NCBI GenBank assembly: GCA_016711205.1
Contig: JADJTM010000001.1
Span: 1,054,001 to 1,118,000 of the forward strand
Length of the DNA stretch: 64,000 bases
Source of the DNA: Micropruina sp.
GTDB lineage: Bacteria; Actinomycetota; Actinomycetes; Propionibacteriales; Propionibacteriaceae
Direction: 5' to 3'
Within the stretch, counting starts at the first letter, position 1; each line of letters opens with the position of its first letter. The notes below the pieces were generated by a model. The model did no database searches, was not told the origin of the DNA, and was given only the letters and a program-made list of their open reading frames with translations. A program made the translations under genes and the position numbers. Below are positions 32,918-41,461 of this stretch, in pieces.

Positions 32918-33928
32918 TCAAGTGATGGTGCGGAACCCCGCGTTGCCCATGGACGAGTCGGGCGTGTTCTGCGAGCGGGCGGAGTTGCGGTACCGGTTGC
33001 AGTACGACACGTGGCACAGATAGCTGCCACCGCGCAGCACCTTGGCCTGTCCGCGTTCCGGTCCGGGCGGGTCCTGCTGCGGCGAGCGCGTGTAGTAGCC
33101 GGGGTCGAACCAGTCGGCGCACCACTCCCACACGTTGCCGACGGCCTGCCACACGCCGTACCCGTTGGGCTCCAACGACCGTGCGGGCGCGGTGGTCAGC
33201 CAGCCGTCCTCGAGGGTGTTGCGGGTCGGAAAGGTGCCCTGCCAGATGTTGGCCCGCCAGCCCCCCACGTCCGGCTCGTCGTCCCCCCATGGGTACTTCG
33301 ACCCGTCCAGGCCACCCCGGGCGGCGTACTCCCACTGCGCCTCGCTGGGCAGCCGCCGTCCGGCCCACGCGCAGTAGGCCGTCGCGTCGTTCCAGCTGAC
33401 GTGCACGACCGGGTGTTCGTCCAGGCCATCGACGGACGAGGCGCGTCCACCCGGGTGCGCCCAGTCGGCACCACGCACCCCGAGCCACCAGGGGGTGCCG
33501 GCAGCCGGACCCATCACGTCCCGCTCCGGCGCCCGCACCGCCAGGTGGAAGACCGCCGAGAACCCCCAGGTCTCGGCATCGGTGCGGTAGCCGGTGTCAT
33601 CCACGAACGCCGCGAAGGCGGCATTGGTGACGGTGGTGGCGTCGATCTCGAAGCCACCCAGGCTCACCGGGTGCAGCGGCACCTCGCCATCGCCCCGGTT
33701 GCGGTCCCCCGAGGAGTCACCCATGGTGAAGGTGCCGGCCGGGACCGCTGCCTGCGCAATGGGGTGGCGTTGCCCGCCGAGGGTTCGCGGGTGCGCCTGC
33801 GGCAGCGGAACCTCAAGCCGGACGGTCTGCGCCCGGCCCGGCGCCCCGCAGGTGCAGGCACCGGGCGCACAGGGCTGAGCCGGGTCGGCATCGGGCTCGG
33901 ATGGCGGGTCGTGGGCCACGGTGTGCAC
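32918..33928 (-). CDS. Formylglycine-generating enzyme (SUMF1/FGE family)
   Basis: A 336-residue FGE-sulfatase-domain protein. VPAGTFTMGDSSGDRNRGDG opens the domain, and HPVVHVSWNDATAYCAWAGR, LPSEAQWEYAARGG and AVGNVWEWCADWF follow. GGSYLCHVSYCNRYR supplies the two copper-binding cysteines (C305 and C310). Such enzymes convert a Cys of sulfatases or phosphonate hydrolases to formylglycine, copper- and O2-dependent. No sulfatase lies in this window, so its client is elsewhere. The Cys-rich start (CAPGACTCGAPG) may be a metal site. It converges on the membrane gene with 13 bp between stops. Confidence 0.93.
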   Translation of the reverse strand: MHTVAHDPPSEPDADPAQPCAPGACTCGAPGRAQTVRLEVPLPQAHPRTLGGQRHPIAQAAVPAGTFTMGDSSGDRNRGDGEVPLHPVSLGGFEIDATTVTNAAFAAFVDDTGYRTDAETWGFSAVFHLAVRAPERDVMGPAAGTPWWLGVRGADWAHPGGRASSVDGLDEHPVVHVSWNDATAYCAWAGRRLPSEAQWEYAARGGLDGSKYPWGDDEPDVGGWRANIWQGTFPTRNTLEDGWLTTAPARSLEPNGYGVWQAVGNVWEWCADWFDPGYYTRSPQQDPPGPERGQAKVLRGGSYLCHVSYCNRYRNSARSQNTPDSSMGNAGFRTIT

Positions 33929-34016
33929 CCTCCTGGCATGAAAGCGTGGTGCGCAGCCACCCTAGCGATCCCGCCGCCAAACCGCTGCTGCCACCGTCGC
34001 CCTCTACAGTTGCCCG

Positions 34017-34385
34017 ATGACCAACCGGTACCCCACCTCCGGCGCTCCGGTGATGCCCGGGCCGGTACCCCGGTGGGACCCACCAGTCACCGTCGCGCTG
34101 TTGCTGATGCTCGGCCTGCTGACACTGTTGGCCTCGTTCTACGGCGCCTTCCTCGCCATGGCATCAGACGCCTGCATGGGTTCGCAGGTGTGCAACTTCA
34201 CCATGCTCAACGTGGCTCTGATCGTGGCGATCGGTGGTCCGTGGGTGGTGTTGCTCGCGGCTGGCGTGCTGGCGATCGTCCGAATGGCCAACAACCGACG
34301 CGCGTTCTGGGTGCCGCTGGTCGCAGCACCGGGCGTCGCGATCCCGTTCTTCGTGGGCGCTGCTCTGGCCATGGCGGCCACGTAA
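34017..34385 (+). CDS. Small membrane protein with three helices
   Basis: A 122-residue protein: Pro-rich N-terminus (YPTSGAPVMPGPVPRWDPPV), then helices VALLLMLGLLTLLASFYGAF, VALIVAIGGPWVVLLAAGVL and the C-terminal VPLVAAPGVAIPFFVGAALA. Two Cys in the loop SDACMGSQVCNF may form a disulphide outside. This layout is frequent in actinobacteria and has no known function. It converges on the GH36 gene. Confidence 0.65.
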   Translation: MTNRYPTSGAPVMPGPVPRWDPPVTVALLLMLGLLTLLASFYGAFLAMASDACMGSQVCNFTMLNVALIVAIGGPWVVLLAAGVLAIVRMANNRRAFWVPLVAAPGVAIPFFVGAALAMAAT

Positions 34386-34420
34386 GTAAGCAGCCCGCAA
34401 GACGCCTGTCCAGGGCGAAA

Positions 34421-36070
34421 TCAGTCAACGAAGTCGCCGGCGTCCGTCAGGTCGAAGGGGTCGGCTCCGATGTCGTCGAACCAGCGGTAGTCAAGGACGT
34501 CCGACCCGGACCGCCACTGCTGCGGGGCGGTGGTCCAGAGCCAGTCGAGCGGTTCCAGGGGTTGGCCCGAGCCGCCGTCGAGTGCGAGGCGCAAGGCCGC
34601 GGCGAGGTCCGCGTCCACGGTGTTCGAGCGGGTGCGGGGGTCGATTGAGACGAACAACGCCGTCCCGCTGCGGGCGACGAGGTCGAGGAACTGCCGGTTC
34701 TGGCCCCAGTCGGTCTGGGGTGTGCTGGCGACGCAGTCCGCGTCGACGGTGAAGAAGTGGCGGTGCTGGGCGAGGCGGAAAGCGAGGGTGTTGACGCCCA
34801 TTCGACGGCTGCGCTCCCAGACCCGGCCGGAGGTGTCGTCCCCGGTGCGTTGGGCTTGGACGAGGCCGGCGGCGAGGTGCCCGACGACGTTGCAGCCGAT
34901 CACGACTCCGGTGCCGGCCGCCTCGTGGACGACTCGATAGAGGTCGACCAAGACCTCCGCCGTGGTGCGGGTCTGATCGAAGGGTTCGATGTCGTCAGCG
35001 GCCGGTCGCGCGCCCATCTGAAATCCCCAGCGACCCAGCGCTTCGAAGGTGGAGAAGTCGTGCTTGATCAGCTCGAAACCCCACTCCCGGATCCGGCGCA
35101 CATCGCCGGCCACGGTCTCGAGCGTCGCCGGGTGGCTGGGGTCCAGTGCGTACGCGCCCTCCCAGGGGCGCAGGATGCCGGGAGTATCGGGGTGCCTGGC
35201 CAGCAGCGGACGAAACCAGATGCCCGGACGGACGCCCTCACTGGCAATGTCGGCCGCGAGCTGACCCATGTCGGGGAACTCCTGAGGTCGGCTCTGGTCC
35301 CAGGGCCCGGCCGAGGCGCGCCGTCCGTCAGCAGTTCCGTCGACGCTCCAGCCGTCGTCGACCACCGCAAACGGTCTGACGGGGTGATCACCAACGAGTT
35401 CGGAGATGGTGCGGGCATCGCGCTGCACTGCGGCGGCATCAAAGCCCTTGCCGTAGGCGTAGTACCAGTTGTTGGCCCGGACCAGGGGGCCGGTGGGCAG
35501 CGGATCTCGGCACAAGAGGCCCGCCAACAAGCCTTGCACGGCGAACGGACTTGCCGCCGCTTCGACGAAGCGCACCACCGCCGCCGACAGCGTCCGCGAA
35601 CCCAGGCGTACGGGCAGGCCGCCGCTGCGTAGGTCGAGCCACAACGACACCCCTTCGGGGTCGACCGTCCAGCTGGCGAACGCCCCGCCACGAACCTCGA
35701 CGCCCGCCCCCCACGTTGTCTCGGCCGCCGCATCGTGCACCAGCACCATCCACGGCAGGACGCGCTCGGGCCGCAAGCCGGTCCACTGCTGGTCACCGTA
35801 TGTTCGCTCCCAGGCGTCGCCCAGAATCAGGGCTCCTGGCGGGCAGGGCCGTCTCCAGCGCAGGTGAATCCGGCTGATCCGATCGTTGGCGGCACTGGTC
35901 GCCAGCTCGACGCTCAGGCCACGGCCGGTGGGCGTCAGCACCACCGAAACGCCAGACCCGACGACCGGTCGCCACGCGTCGGTTGTTCCCTGTTGAATCC
36001 GGATGAGGTCGGGCAGGTGGACCTCGGTCTCAGGCGTGTCGATGCTGGTCCCTCTGGCGTCGCCGGTCAC
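34421..36070 (-). CDS. GH36-like alpha-galactosidase
   Basis: A 549-residue clan-D glycoside hydrolase without signal peptide. The C-terminal barrel has the GH36/27 motifs: FAVVDDGWSVDGTADGRRAS, PGIWFRPLLARHPDTP, and FELIKHDFSTFEALG with D338 as expected nucleophile. VIGCNVVGHLAAGL and QRTGDDTSGRVWERSRRMG hold the acid/base (D411 or D412). The N-terminal beta domain covers about the first 200 residues. It probably removes alpha-linked galactose or a related sugar in the cytoplasm. Annotating it as alpha-galactosidase follows family motifs only. Confidence 0.85.
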   Translation of the reverse strand: MTGDARGTSIDTPETEVHLPDLIRIQQGTTDAWRPVVGSGVSVVLTPTGRGLSVELATSAANDRISRIHLRWRRPCPPGALILGDAWERTYGDQQWTGLRPERVLPWMVLVHDAAAETTWGAGVEVRGGAFASWTVDPEGVSLWLDLRSGGLPVRLGSRTLSAAVVRFVEAAASPFAVQGLLAGLLCRDPLPTGPLVRANNWYYAYGKGFDAAAVQRDARTISELVGDHPVRPFAVVDDGWSVDGTADGRRASAGPWDQSRPQEFPDMGQLAADIASEGVRPGIWFRPLLARHPDTPGILRPWEGAYALDPSHPATLETVAGDVRRIREWGFELIKHDFSTFEALGRWGFQMGARPAADDIEPFDQTRTTAEVLVDLYRVVHEAAGTGVVIGCNVVGHLAAGLVQAQRTGDDTSGRVWERSRRMGVNTLAFRLAQHRHFFTVDADCVASTPQTDWGQNRQFLDLVARSGTALFVSIDPRTRSNTVDADLAAALRLALDGGSGQPLEPLDWLWTTAPQQWRSGSDVLDYRWFDDIGADPFDLTDAGDFVD

Positions 36071-36275
36071 GGGGCGATCCTTTCACGCACGTCAGCGAGT
36101 CCCCTTGCGATGAGTTGATGGCCGCTGCAGGGAGATGCTTCCCATCGTCGCTGGCGACGATGGGATGGTCACAACACACGCCGACGCAACCACGCAAAGA
36201 GCCTCAGTTCTTTCATCCGACCCTAGGCAGCCCGTGTGCTCACGATAACGAGCAGACCGGTGACACAATCAACAC

Positions 36276-36708
36276 ATGGACGCCGTCGCAATGCTCGACC
36301 TCGACGCGATCGCGCGCCTGCAAGCAGCACGGCGTCGAACGTCTGCGCATCTTTGGTTCCGCCCTCACCGATCGCTTCGATCCCCAAGAGAGTGACATTG
36401 ACTTCCTTGTCGACTTCGCGCCCGGAAACGTCAACCTGTTTGATGACTACTTCGATCTCAAGTTCGAACTCGAGCACATCACTGGACGCCCCGTTGACAC
36501 GATCGACGCCAGCGCCGTCCGCAACCCATACTTCAGAGCAGCCGCCTTCGGAACCGCCCAAGAGCTCTACGCAGGAGCTGATCGCGCCCGCCACGTCGAG
36601 AGCCGCACGCGTGCATCCGAAGATGCCGCGCGAGCCTGGTCCTCCAACAGCAATGCGAGCCTGGCACCCGGTCGACGTCGCTCTGCTGAGATGCACGTCT
36701 GGTGCTGA
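36276..36708 (+). pseudogene. MNT-domain nucleotidyltransferase, frameshifted near its start
   Basis: The start at 36276 or 36291 (MLDLDAIAR) reads in one frame until about 36315. The homologous body continues one base later as RACKQHGVERLRIFGSALTD, then ESDIDFLVDFAPGN, GRPVDTIDASAVRNPYFRAA. The motif GS-x11-DxD and the following TIDAS are typical of minimal nucleotidyltransferases (MntA), usually antitoxins of HEPN toxins. No intact HEPN gene follows. The 3' end is ambiguous, since homology fades after about 36600. It lies next to tRNA-Asn, again a tRNA site. Confidence 0.65.
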
Positions 36709-36768
36709 GGATCGAAGTCGAAGCCCGCTCAAACTGGTGTATAGCCTAGTGAGAACGCCCTTGAGAGG

Positions 36769-36844
36769 TGGCTCCCCCGCCTGGACTCGAACCAGGAACC
36801 TACGGATTAACAGTCCGACGCTCTGCCAATTGAGCTACAGGGGA
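36769..36844 (-). tRNA. tRNA-Asn (GUU)
   Basis: On the minus strand: 5' acceptor TCCCCTG (complement of 36838-36844) pairs with CGGGGGA (complement of 36773-36779); the discriminator is G and CCA is encoded (36769-36771). The anticodon loop reads CTGTTAA, so the anticodon is GTT. The T arm is CCTGG-TTCGAGT-CCAGG. The fold is intact. Confidence 0.97.
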
Positions 36845-36882
36845 TCGGCGCCTAGGCGCGAGAAAACACGTTACCAGACCTC

Positions 36883-37385
36883 TCACGCGATGTCGTATTC
36901 GGTCCTCAACCGAGCCAGTTCGGCCTCGGCCTGATCGGTCAGACCCACATCGAACGAGCCGCCCAGGCGAGCCAGCGACCAGAGCAACGGCGCCCGGTCG
37001 TCGTCCAGCCGGCGGCGCGCGACGATCAGGGCGGCGCGTCCACGCGGCAGTTCCAGGCGTTCGTGCACCACGATGCTGGCCTGACACGCTCGCGGAACAG
37101 GTCGGGTAGCGACCCTGGTTGATCAAGCATCACCTCGTCGGAGTCACCGCCGACCAGCCGCCAGCGCAGCCGGCGCCTCTCGGCGTTCCAGCCGCCGGTG
37201 TCGATGTCGTGCCAGCCGACGAAGCGCCAGCCGTCCGCGGTGGGGAGCGCCAAGGCATGGGCCAGGCCGACCACGGCCCCGTCCACGCCTTTCGCCCACG
37301 CGAGCACCCGGACCCGTCGACCCGCCGCCTCGTTCAGAGTGCGAAAGGCGACGGGCGGCAGACCGGCGCGATCGAGAAGCCCCAT
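36883..37385 (-). pseudogene. Conserved hypothetical protein split by a frameshift
   Basis: The N-terminal part (MGLLDRAGLPPVAFRTLNEA..., ending LPDLFRERV) reads from 37385 to about 37085. The C-terminal part resumes in another frame as ASIVVHERLELPRGRAALIV, ARRRLDDDRAPLLWSLARLG and ends RLRTEYDIA at 36883. Both halves are well formed, and LPDLFRERV-(Q/E)ASIV is the natural join, so one base seems lost near 37082-37086. The family is a frequent actinobacterial protein of about 160-170 residues without known function. Confidence 0.75.
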
Positions 37386-37430
37386 GCCGCCATAGTGCCA
37401 GCCCCGACGGCTGGCCCTAACGCCAGTTCG

Positions 37431-38234
37431 CTACGCCGCCAGGTCGCTGCTCAGCCAGCCGCGCAACCGACGCAGCGCGCGCGCCTCGTACCGCCGCACG
37501 GTGCTCAACGACAACCCCAGCGCCTCGGCCGTTGCGCGCTGGTGCAGCGGTTCGCCGCCGTCGAGGCCGAACCGCCGCCGCAGCACCTCGCGCTCGGGAA
37601 AGGGCAGGGACGGCAACAACGTCAGCACCTGCGTGCCCTGGTCGACCTCTTCCGGCTCGACCTCGATGGCGATCAGGTCGGGTTCGAGCGGGCTGCACGG
37701 CTGCAGGTGCCGCATCCGCGCCACCCAGCCGGGCGAACGCCCCAGCAGCTCGGCCATCTCGGCGTCGCTCACTACCCGCTGCAACTGCCCGGTCAGGTCG
37801 TCCGCCAGGCTGCGGACGCCACGCGCCCGCTGGGCAGTGCGCGCCGATTCGGGCCCGGCCATGACGGTGGCGACCGCCGCGTTCACCACCCGGCGCCGCA
37901 CCCATTGCGTGGCGTAGGTGCTGAACCGGTAGCCGGCCGTGAAGTCCCAGCGCTGCACCGCGTCCGCGAGGCCGAGGAAGCCCTCCTGGAACAACTCGTC
38001 GAGGGACGCGCCGCTGCGCGTCGCCGCCTGTGCGGCGATCGCCTGCACCAGTCGGACGTTCGCCAGCAGGAACTGCTGCCAGGCGTGCTGCCCCTGGCCT
38101 TCCAGTTGCAACAACTCATCGGCACCGGCGAGTGAGAAGTCGGCACGGGCAAGCAGGTCGGCGGCCAGCAGGCCGGCCTCGATGGTTCTGGCCAGCCGGA
38201 TCTCGTCGGCGGCCGCGAGCAGTGTGTCGGTCAT
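37431..38234 (-). CDS. Sigma-70 family RNA polymerase sigma factor
   Basis: A 267-residue sigma factor with regions 2, 3 and 4. Region 2 is DELFQEGFLGLADAVQRWDF, then TAGYRFSTYATQWVRRRVVN. Region 3 is the helical segment around GVRSLADDLTGQLQRVVSDA. Region 4 is PFPEREVLRRRFGLDG, then ATAEALGLSLSTVRRYEARA. There is no region 1.1, so it is an alternative (group 2/3-like) factor. An alternative start at 38255 (GTG) adds seven residues. No anti-sigma gene is next to it. It lies just upstream of dnaG on the same strand. Confidence 0.88.
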   Translation of the reverse strand: MTDTLLAAADEIRLARTIEAGLLAADLLARADFSLAGADELLQLEGQGQHAWQQFLLANVRLVQAIAAQAATRSGASLDELFQEGFLGLADAVQRWDFTAGYRFSTYATQWVRRRVVNAAVATVMAGPESARTAQRARGVRSLADDLTGQLQRVVSDAEMAELLGRSPGWVARMRHLQPCSPLEPDLIAIEVEPEEVDQGTQVLTLLPSLPFPEREVLRRRFGLDGGEPLHQRATAEALGLSLSTVRRYEARALRRLRGWLSSDLAA

Positions 38235-38335
38235 GGGCACGACGATGGCGCCCACGTGTTGTCACGGCTGTTGCCTCAACTCCCCTGTCCGGGCAACACA
38301 TTGCCACCACCGCGGTGGCCCACCGCTCACAAACC

Positions 38336-40201
38336 TCACACGGCCGGACCGGCCGCCGTTTCGCTCAACTCGCGGCGCTGCTTCTCCAGTTCGAGCAGGG
38401 CGGCGAACATGCGGTTGTAGTTGACCTGATCGTCGATCGGGTTGGTGCGCTGCAGCTTCGACTTCAGGTTGGCGATCGCGCGCGACACGCTGAGCAGGCG
38501 CAGCTGGGCCACGTACTCGGCGGCGTAGGTGGGGCTGGCCGGACGCAGCAGCGGCTCGGTCGCGAGCGCCGCGATCACGTGCACCGCCGTGGAGTCGGAC
38601 GCCGCCTGCACCACCGGCTGCGGCCAGTCCGGCCCCGGCACACCGGCACCGGCGACCGCCTCGAAGATCGCCCGGTACGCCGGATGGGTGAAGTCGTCGG
38701 GCTGCACCCCGTTCCACTCCTCGACGAACACCTCGGGGGCCCGCACCATCAGCCGCAGCGTGCCCCGCTCGACCTCGAGCGAACGGTCCCGCGGGTTGGG
38801 CATCGGCAACCCCAACGCCGGCTGATCGTCCGGCGCACCGGACGGTTCCTGCCGCGGACGCTCCGGCCCCGTCGGCACCCGGCGCCGGCCGGCCCGCGCC
38901 ACCTCGCGGCGCACCTCGTCGACGTCGGTGCCCAACATCTTGGCCAGCTCGTGGATGTAGCCGTTGACCAGGGACGAATCGCGCACGCTGCCGACCAGCG
39001 GGGCCGCCGCGCGAAGCGCGCCGAGCCGTCCGTCCACCCGGTCGAGGTCGAAACCGGCCAGCGTGTTCGCCATCACGTAGCGGTACAGCGGCTCGCGACG
39101 CGCCACCAGCTCGCGCACGGCCGCGTCGCCGTGCTGAATGCGCAGGTCGCACGGGTCGAGCCCGGACGGTTCGATCGCCACGTAGGTCTGCGAGATGAAG
39201 TGCTGGTCGCCGGAGAACACCTTCAGCGCGGCCGCCTGGCCCGCGGCGTCGCCGTCGAAGGTGAACACCACCTCGCCCTTGAGCGCATCGGACGACCCGA
39301 TCAGCCGCGACAACAGCCGCGCGTGGTCGTCGCCGAACGCCGTGCCGCAGGACGCGACCGCGGTGTCGACGCCGGCCAGGTGCGCCGCCATCACGTCGGT
39401 GTAGCCCTCGACGATCACCGCCTGGTTCTTCTTGGCGATGTGCTGCCGGGCCAGGTCGAGCCCGTACAGCACGTTCGACTTCTTGTAGACCGGGGTCTCG
39501 CGGGTGTTGATGTACTTGGCGGGCATCCGGTCGTCGTCGAACAGCCGCCGGGCGCCGAAGCCGAGCACGGAACGTCCGGCGTCGCGGATCGGCCACAGCA
39601 ACCGCCCCTGAAAGTAGTCCCAGCCGCCGTCACGGATCAGGCTGGCCTTGACCAGCTCGTCGTCGCTGAACTTGTGCGCACGCAGGTGCTTGGCCAGCTC
39701 GCGTCCGCCCTGCGGGGCGAAGCCGACCCCGAAGTGCTCGGCGGCGTCCCGATCGAAACCCCGTTCGGCCAGGAACTGCCGCCCGGTCATCGCCTCGGCG
39801 CCGCCCAGCTGACCGGCGTAGAACTCGGCGGCCAGCCGGTTCGCCTCCAGGATGCGCGAGCGCAGCCCGGGCTCGACCCGCGCGCCGCCGCCGCCCTCGG
39901 TGAACCGCAGCTGCACCCCCACCCGGTCGGCCAGAAACTCCACCGCCTCGACGAAGCTGGAGTTGTTGATCTCTTGGACGAAGCCGATCACGTCGCCGCC
40001 CTTGTTGCAGCCGAAGCAGTAGTAGAAGCCACGCGACGGCGTGACCCGGAACGACGGCGTCTTCTCGTCGTGGAACGGGCACAGCCCGACCAGCGCGCCC
40101 CCGCCGCCGGGACGCAGGGTCACATACGACCCGACCACGTCCTCGATGCGGGTGCGCTCACGGACGGTCTGCAGATCTTCTTCGTTGATCAGCCCCGGCA
40201 C
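38336..40201 (-). CDS. dnaG: DnaG DNA primase
   Basis: A 621-residue replicative primase. The CHC2 zinc finger is C41, H44, C62, C65 (LCPFHDEKTPSF and CFGC). The catalytic domain carries KYINTRETPVYKKSNVLYGL, and the Toprim sites are VIVEGYTDVMAA and VVFTFDGDAAGQAAAL. The C-terminal helicase-interaction domain is present (about 450-621). It makes RNA primers at the replication fork. It lies 76 bp upstream of dgt's end in the order dgt-dnaG, a common actinobacterial arrangement. Confidence 0.98.
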   Translation of the reverse strand: MPGLINEEDLQTVRERTRIEDVVGSYVTLRPGGGGALVGLCPFHDEKTPSFRVTPSRGFYYCFGCNKGGDVIGFVQEINNSSFVEAVEFLADRVGVQLRFTEGGGGARVEPGLRSRILEANRLAAEFYAGQLGGAEAMTGRQFLAERGFDRDAAEHFGVGFAPQGGRELAKHLRAHKFSDDELVKASLIRDGGWDYFQGRLLWPIRDAGRSVLGFGARRLFDDDRMPAKYINTRETPVYKKSNVLYGLDLARQHIAKKNQAVIVEGYTDVMAAHLAGVDTAVASCGTAFGDDHARLLSRLIGSSDALKGEVVFTFDGDAAGQAAALKVFSGDQHFISQTYVAIEPSGLDPCDLRIQHGDAAVRELVARREPLYRYVMANTLAGFDLDRVDGRLGALRAAAPLVGSVRDSSLVNGYIHELAKMLGTDVDEVRREVARAGRRRVPTGPERPRQEPSGAPDDQPALGLPMPNPRDRSLEVERGTLRLMVRAPEVFVEEWNGVQPDDFTHPAYRAIFEAVAGAGVPGPDWPQPVVQAASDSTAVHVIAALATEPLLRPASPTYAAEYVAQLRLLSVSRAIANLKSKLQRTNPIDDQVNYNRMFAALLELEKQRRELSETAAGPAV

Positions 40202-40277
40202 ACCGGCAGTGTACGCAGCGGCACCGGGCCACGGAGCGCGGCCCGGCGGACGGCAGCTCGCCCGTGCACCCGGACGC

Positions 40278-41375
40278 CTACTGCTGGCGCGGCAACCGCT
40301 CCGGGTTCCAGCCCAGCAGCTGCACGGCGGTGTCGAACGCGAACCGGTCGGTCATGCCGCCCACGTAGGCGACCGCGGCGTGCACCGGATCGCCGTCAGC
40401 CACCTCACCGGGCAACTGGTCCGGGTGGTCGAGGTAGTGGCTGACCAAGGCCTGCAGCACCGCGACCACCGCCGCCGACTGGGCCAGCGATTCGGGCCGG
40501 GTGTAGATGCGTTCGTAGTTGAACGCACGCAGCTCGGCCAGCGCGCCGGCGACCGAACTGCCCATGCCGATCGAGCCCGTCCGGGCGGTAGTCGCGATCA
40601 CCTCGCGGACGAAGGTGCGCAGCTGCTCGCGGCGGGTGGCGCCACAGACCTCGGCGACCAGCGGCGGCACGTCCGAGGCGGTCACGATGCCGGCCCCGAT
40701 GGCGTCCTCGAGGTCGTGGGCGCAGTAGGCGATCCGGTCGGCCCAGCTGACGATCTCGCCCTCGACGCTCGACGGGGTGGGCCGTGACCACGAGTGGTTG
40801 CGAATGCCGTCCAGGGTCTGTGCGCACAGGTTGAGCGGGGTCAGCACCACATCCGCTCCCCAGGGGCCGTGGTCGTAACCCTCGGGCAGAAACGCGTCGA
40901 AGGCGTCCTCGCTGGCGTGCCCGCCCGGCCCGTGGCCGCAGTCGTGGCCCAGCGCGATCGCCTCGGCCAGGGTGACGTTCACGCCCACCCCCCGGGCGAT
41001 GGACGTGGCCACCTGGGCCACCTCCAGCGCGTGCGTCAGCCGAGTGCGCTGGTGGTCGGTCGGGAACACCACCACCTGGGTCTTGCCGGCCAGCCGGCGG
41101 AAGGCGGTGGAGTGCACGATCCGGTCGCGGTCGCGCTGAAAGCAGGTGCGTTCGGGGTCGGGCTGCTCGCTGCGTCCGCGCTCCCCCGCCCCCAGCGCGC
41201 GGGACGCCCCCTCGACCAAGTGCTCGGCCTCCCACGCCTCGCGCTGCTCGCGCAGCACCGGCGCGCGCAACGCGAGCCGCGCTCCGGGGTCACGGTGGGC
41301 GCGAACCAGACCGTCACCGGCATGCCCGGCCATCGTCTCGGCCCAGGCGATCGCACGTGGTGGTAGCTCAGCCAT
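40278..41375 (-). CDS. dgt: Deoxyguanosinetriphosphate triphosphohydrolase-like protein (dGTPase)
   Basis: A 365-residue HD-domain enzyme that hydrolyses dNTPs to deoxynucleosides and tripolyphosphate. Motifs: RDRDRIVHSTAFRRLAGKTQ, TRLTHALEVAQVA (first His), ALGHDCGHGPGGHASEDAF (HD pair), and SWADRIAYCAHDLEDAI (C-terminal Asp). Start at 41375 is preferred because AGGATGGGA lies upstream; another ATG is three codons earlier, and longer frames to 41522 run over the ROK operator. It is divergent from the ROK repressor gene. Confidence 0.95.
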   Translation of the reverse strand: MAELPPRAIAWAETMAGHAGDGLVRAHRDPGARLALRAPVLREQREAWEAEHLVEGASRALGAGERGRSEQPDPERTCFQRDRDRIVHSTAFRRLAGKTQVVVFPTDHQRTRLTHALEVAQVATSIARGVGVNVTLAEAIALGHDCGHGPGGHASEDAFDAFLPEGYDHGPWGADVVLTPLNLCAQTLDGIRNHSWSRPTPSSVEGEIVSWADRIAYCAHDLEDAIGAGIVTASDVPPLVAEVCGATRREQLRTFVREVIATTARTGSIGMGSSVAGALAELRAFNYERIYTRPESLAQSAAVVAVLQALVSHYLDHPDQLPGEVADGDPVHAAVAYVGGMTDRFAFDTAVQLLGWNPERLPRQQ

Positions 41376-41438
41376 GCGTCCCATCCTGACATTGATAACA
41401 ACTCGGTAACTCCTCGGAGATATTCTTGATGTCGCAGA

Positions 41439-41457
41439 GTTAGTAAGGTTTACTAAC
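41439..41457 (+). promoter_or_regulatory. Perfect palindromic operator in front of the ROK repressor gene
   Basis: GTTAGTAA-GGT-TTACTAAC is a perfect 8+8 inverted repeat that ends 4 bp before the ATG at 41462. A possible -10 (TATTCT) is at 41421-41426. The AT-rich site stands out in GC-rich sequence. It is the expected position for autoregulation of the amino-sugar operon and may also affect divergent dgt. Confidence 0.8.
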
Positions 41458-41461
41458 ACCC

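Noticed and set aside
36240..36732. Minus-strand frame of 169 residues opposite the MNT gene
   Set aside because: The MNT motifs GS and DxD on the plus strand are convincing; the minus frame has none.
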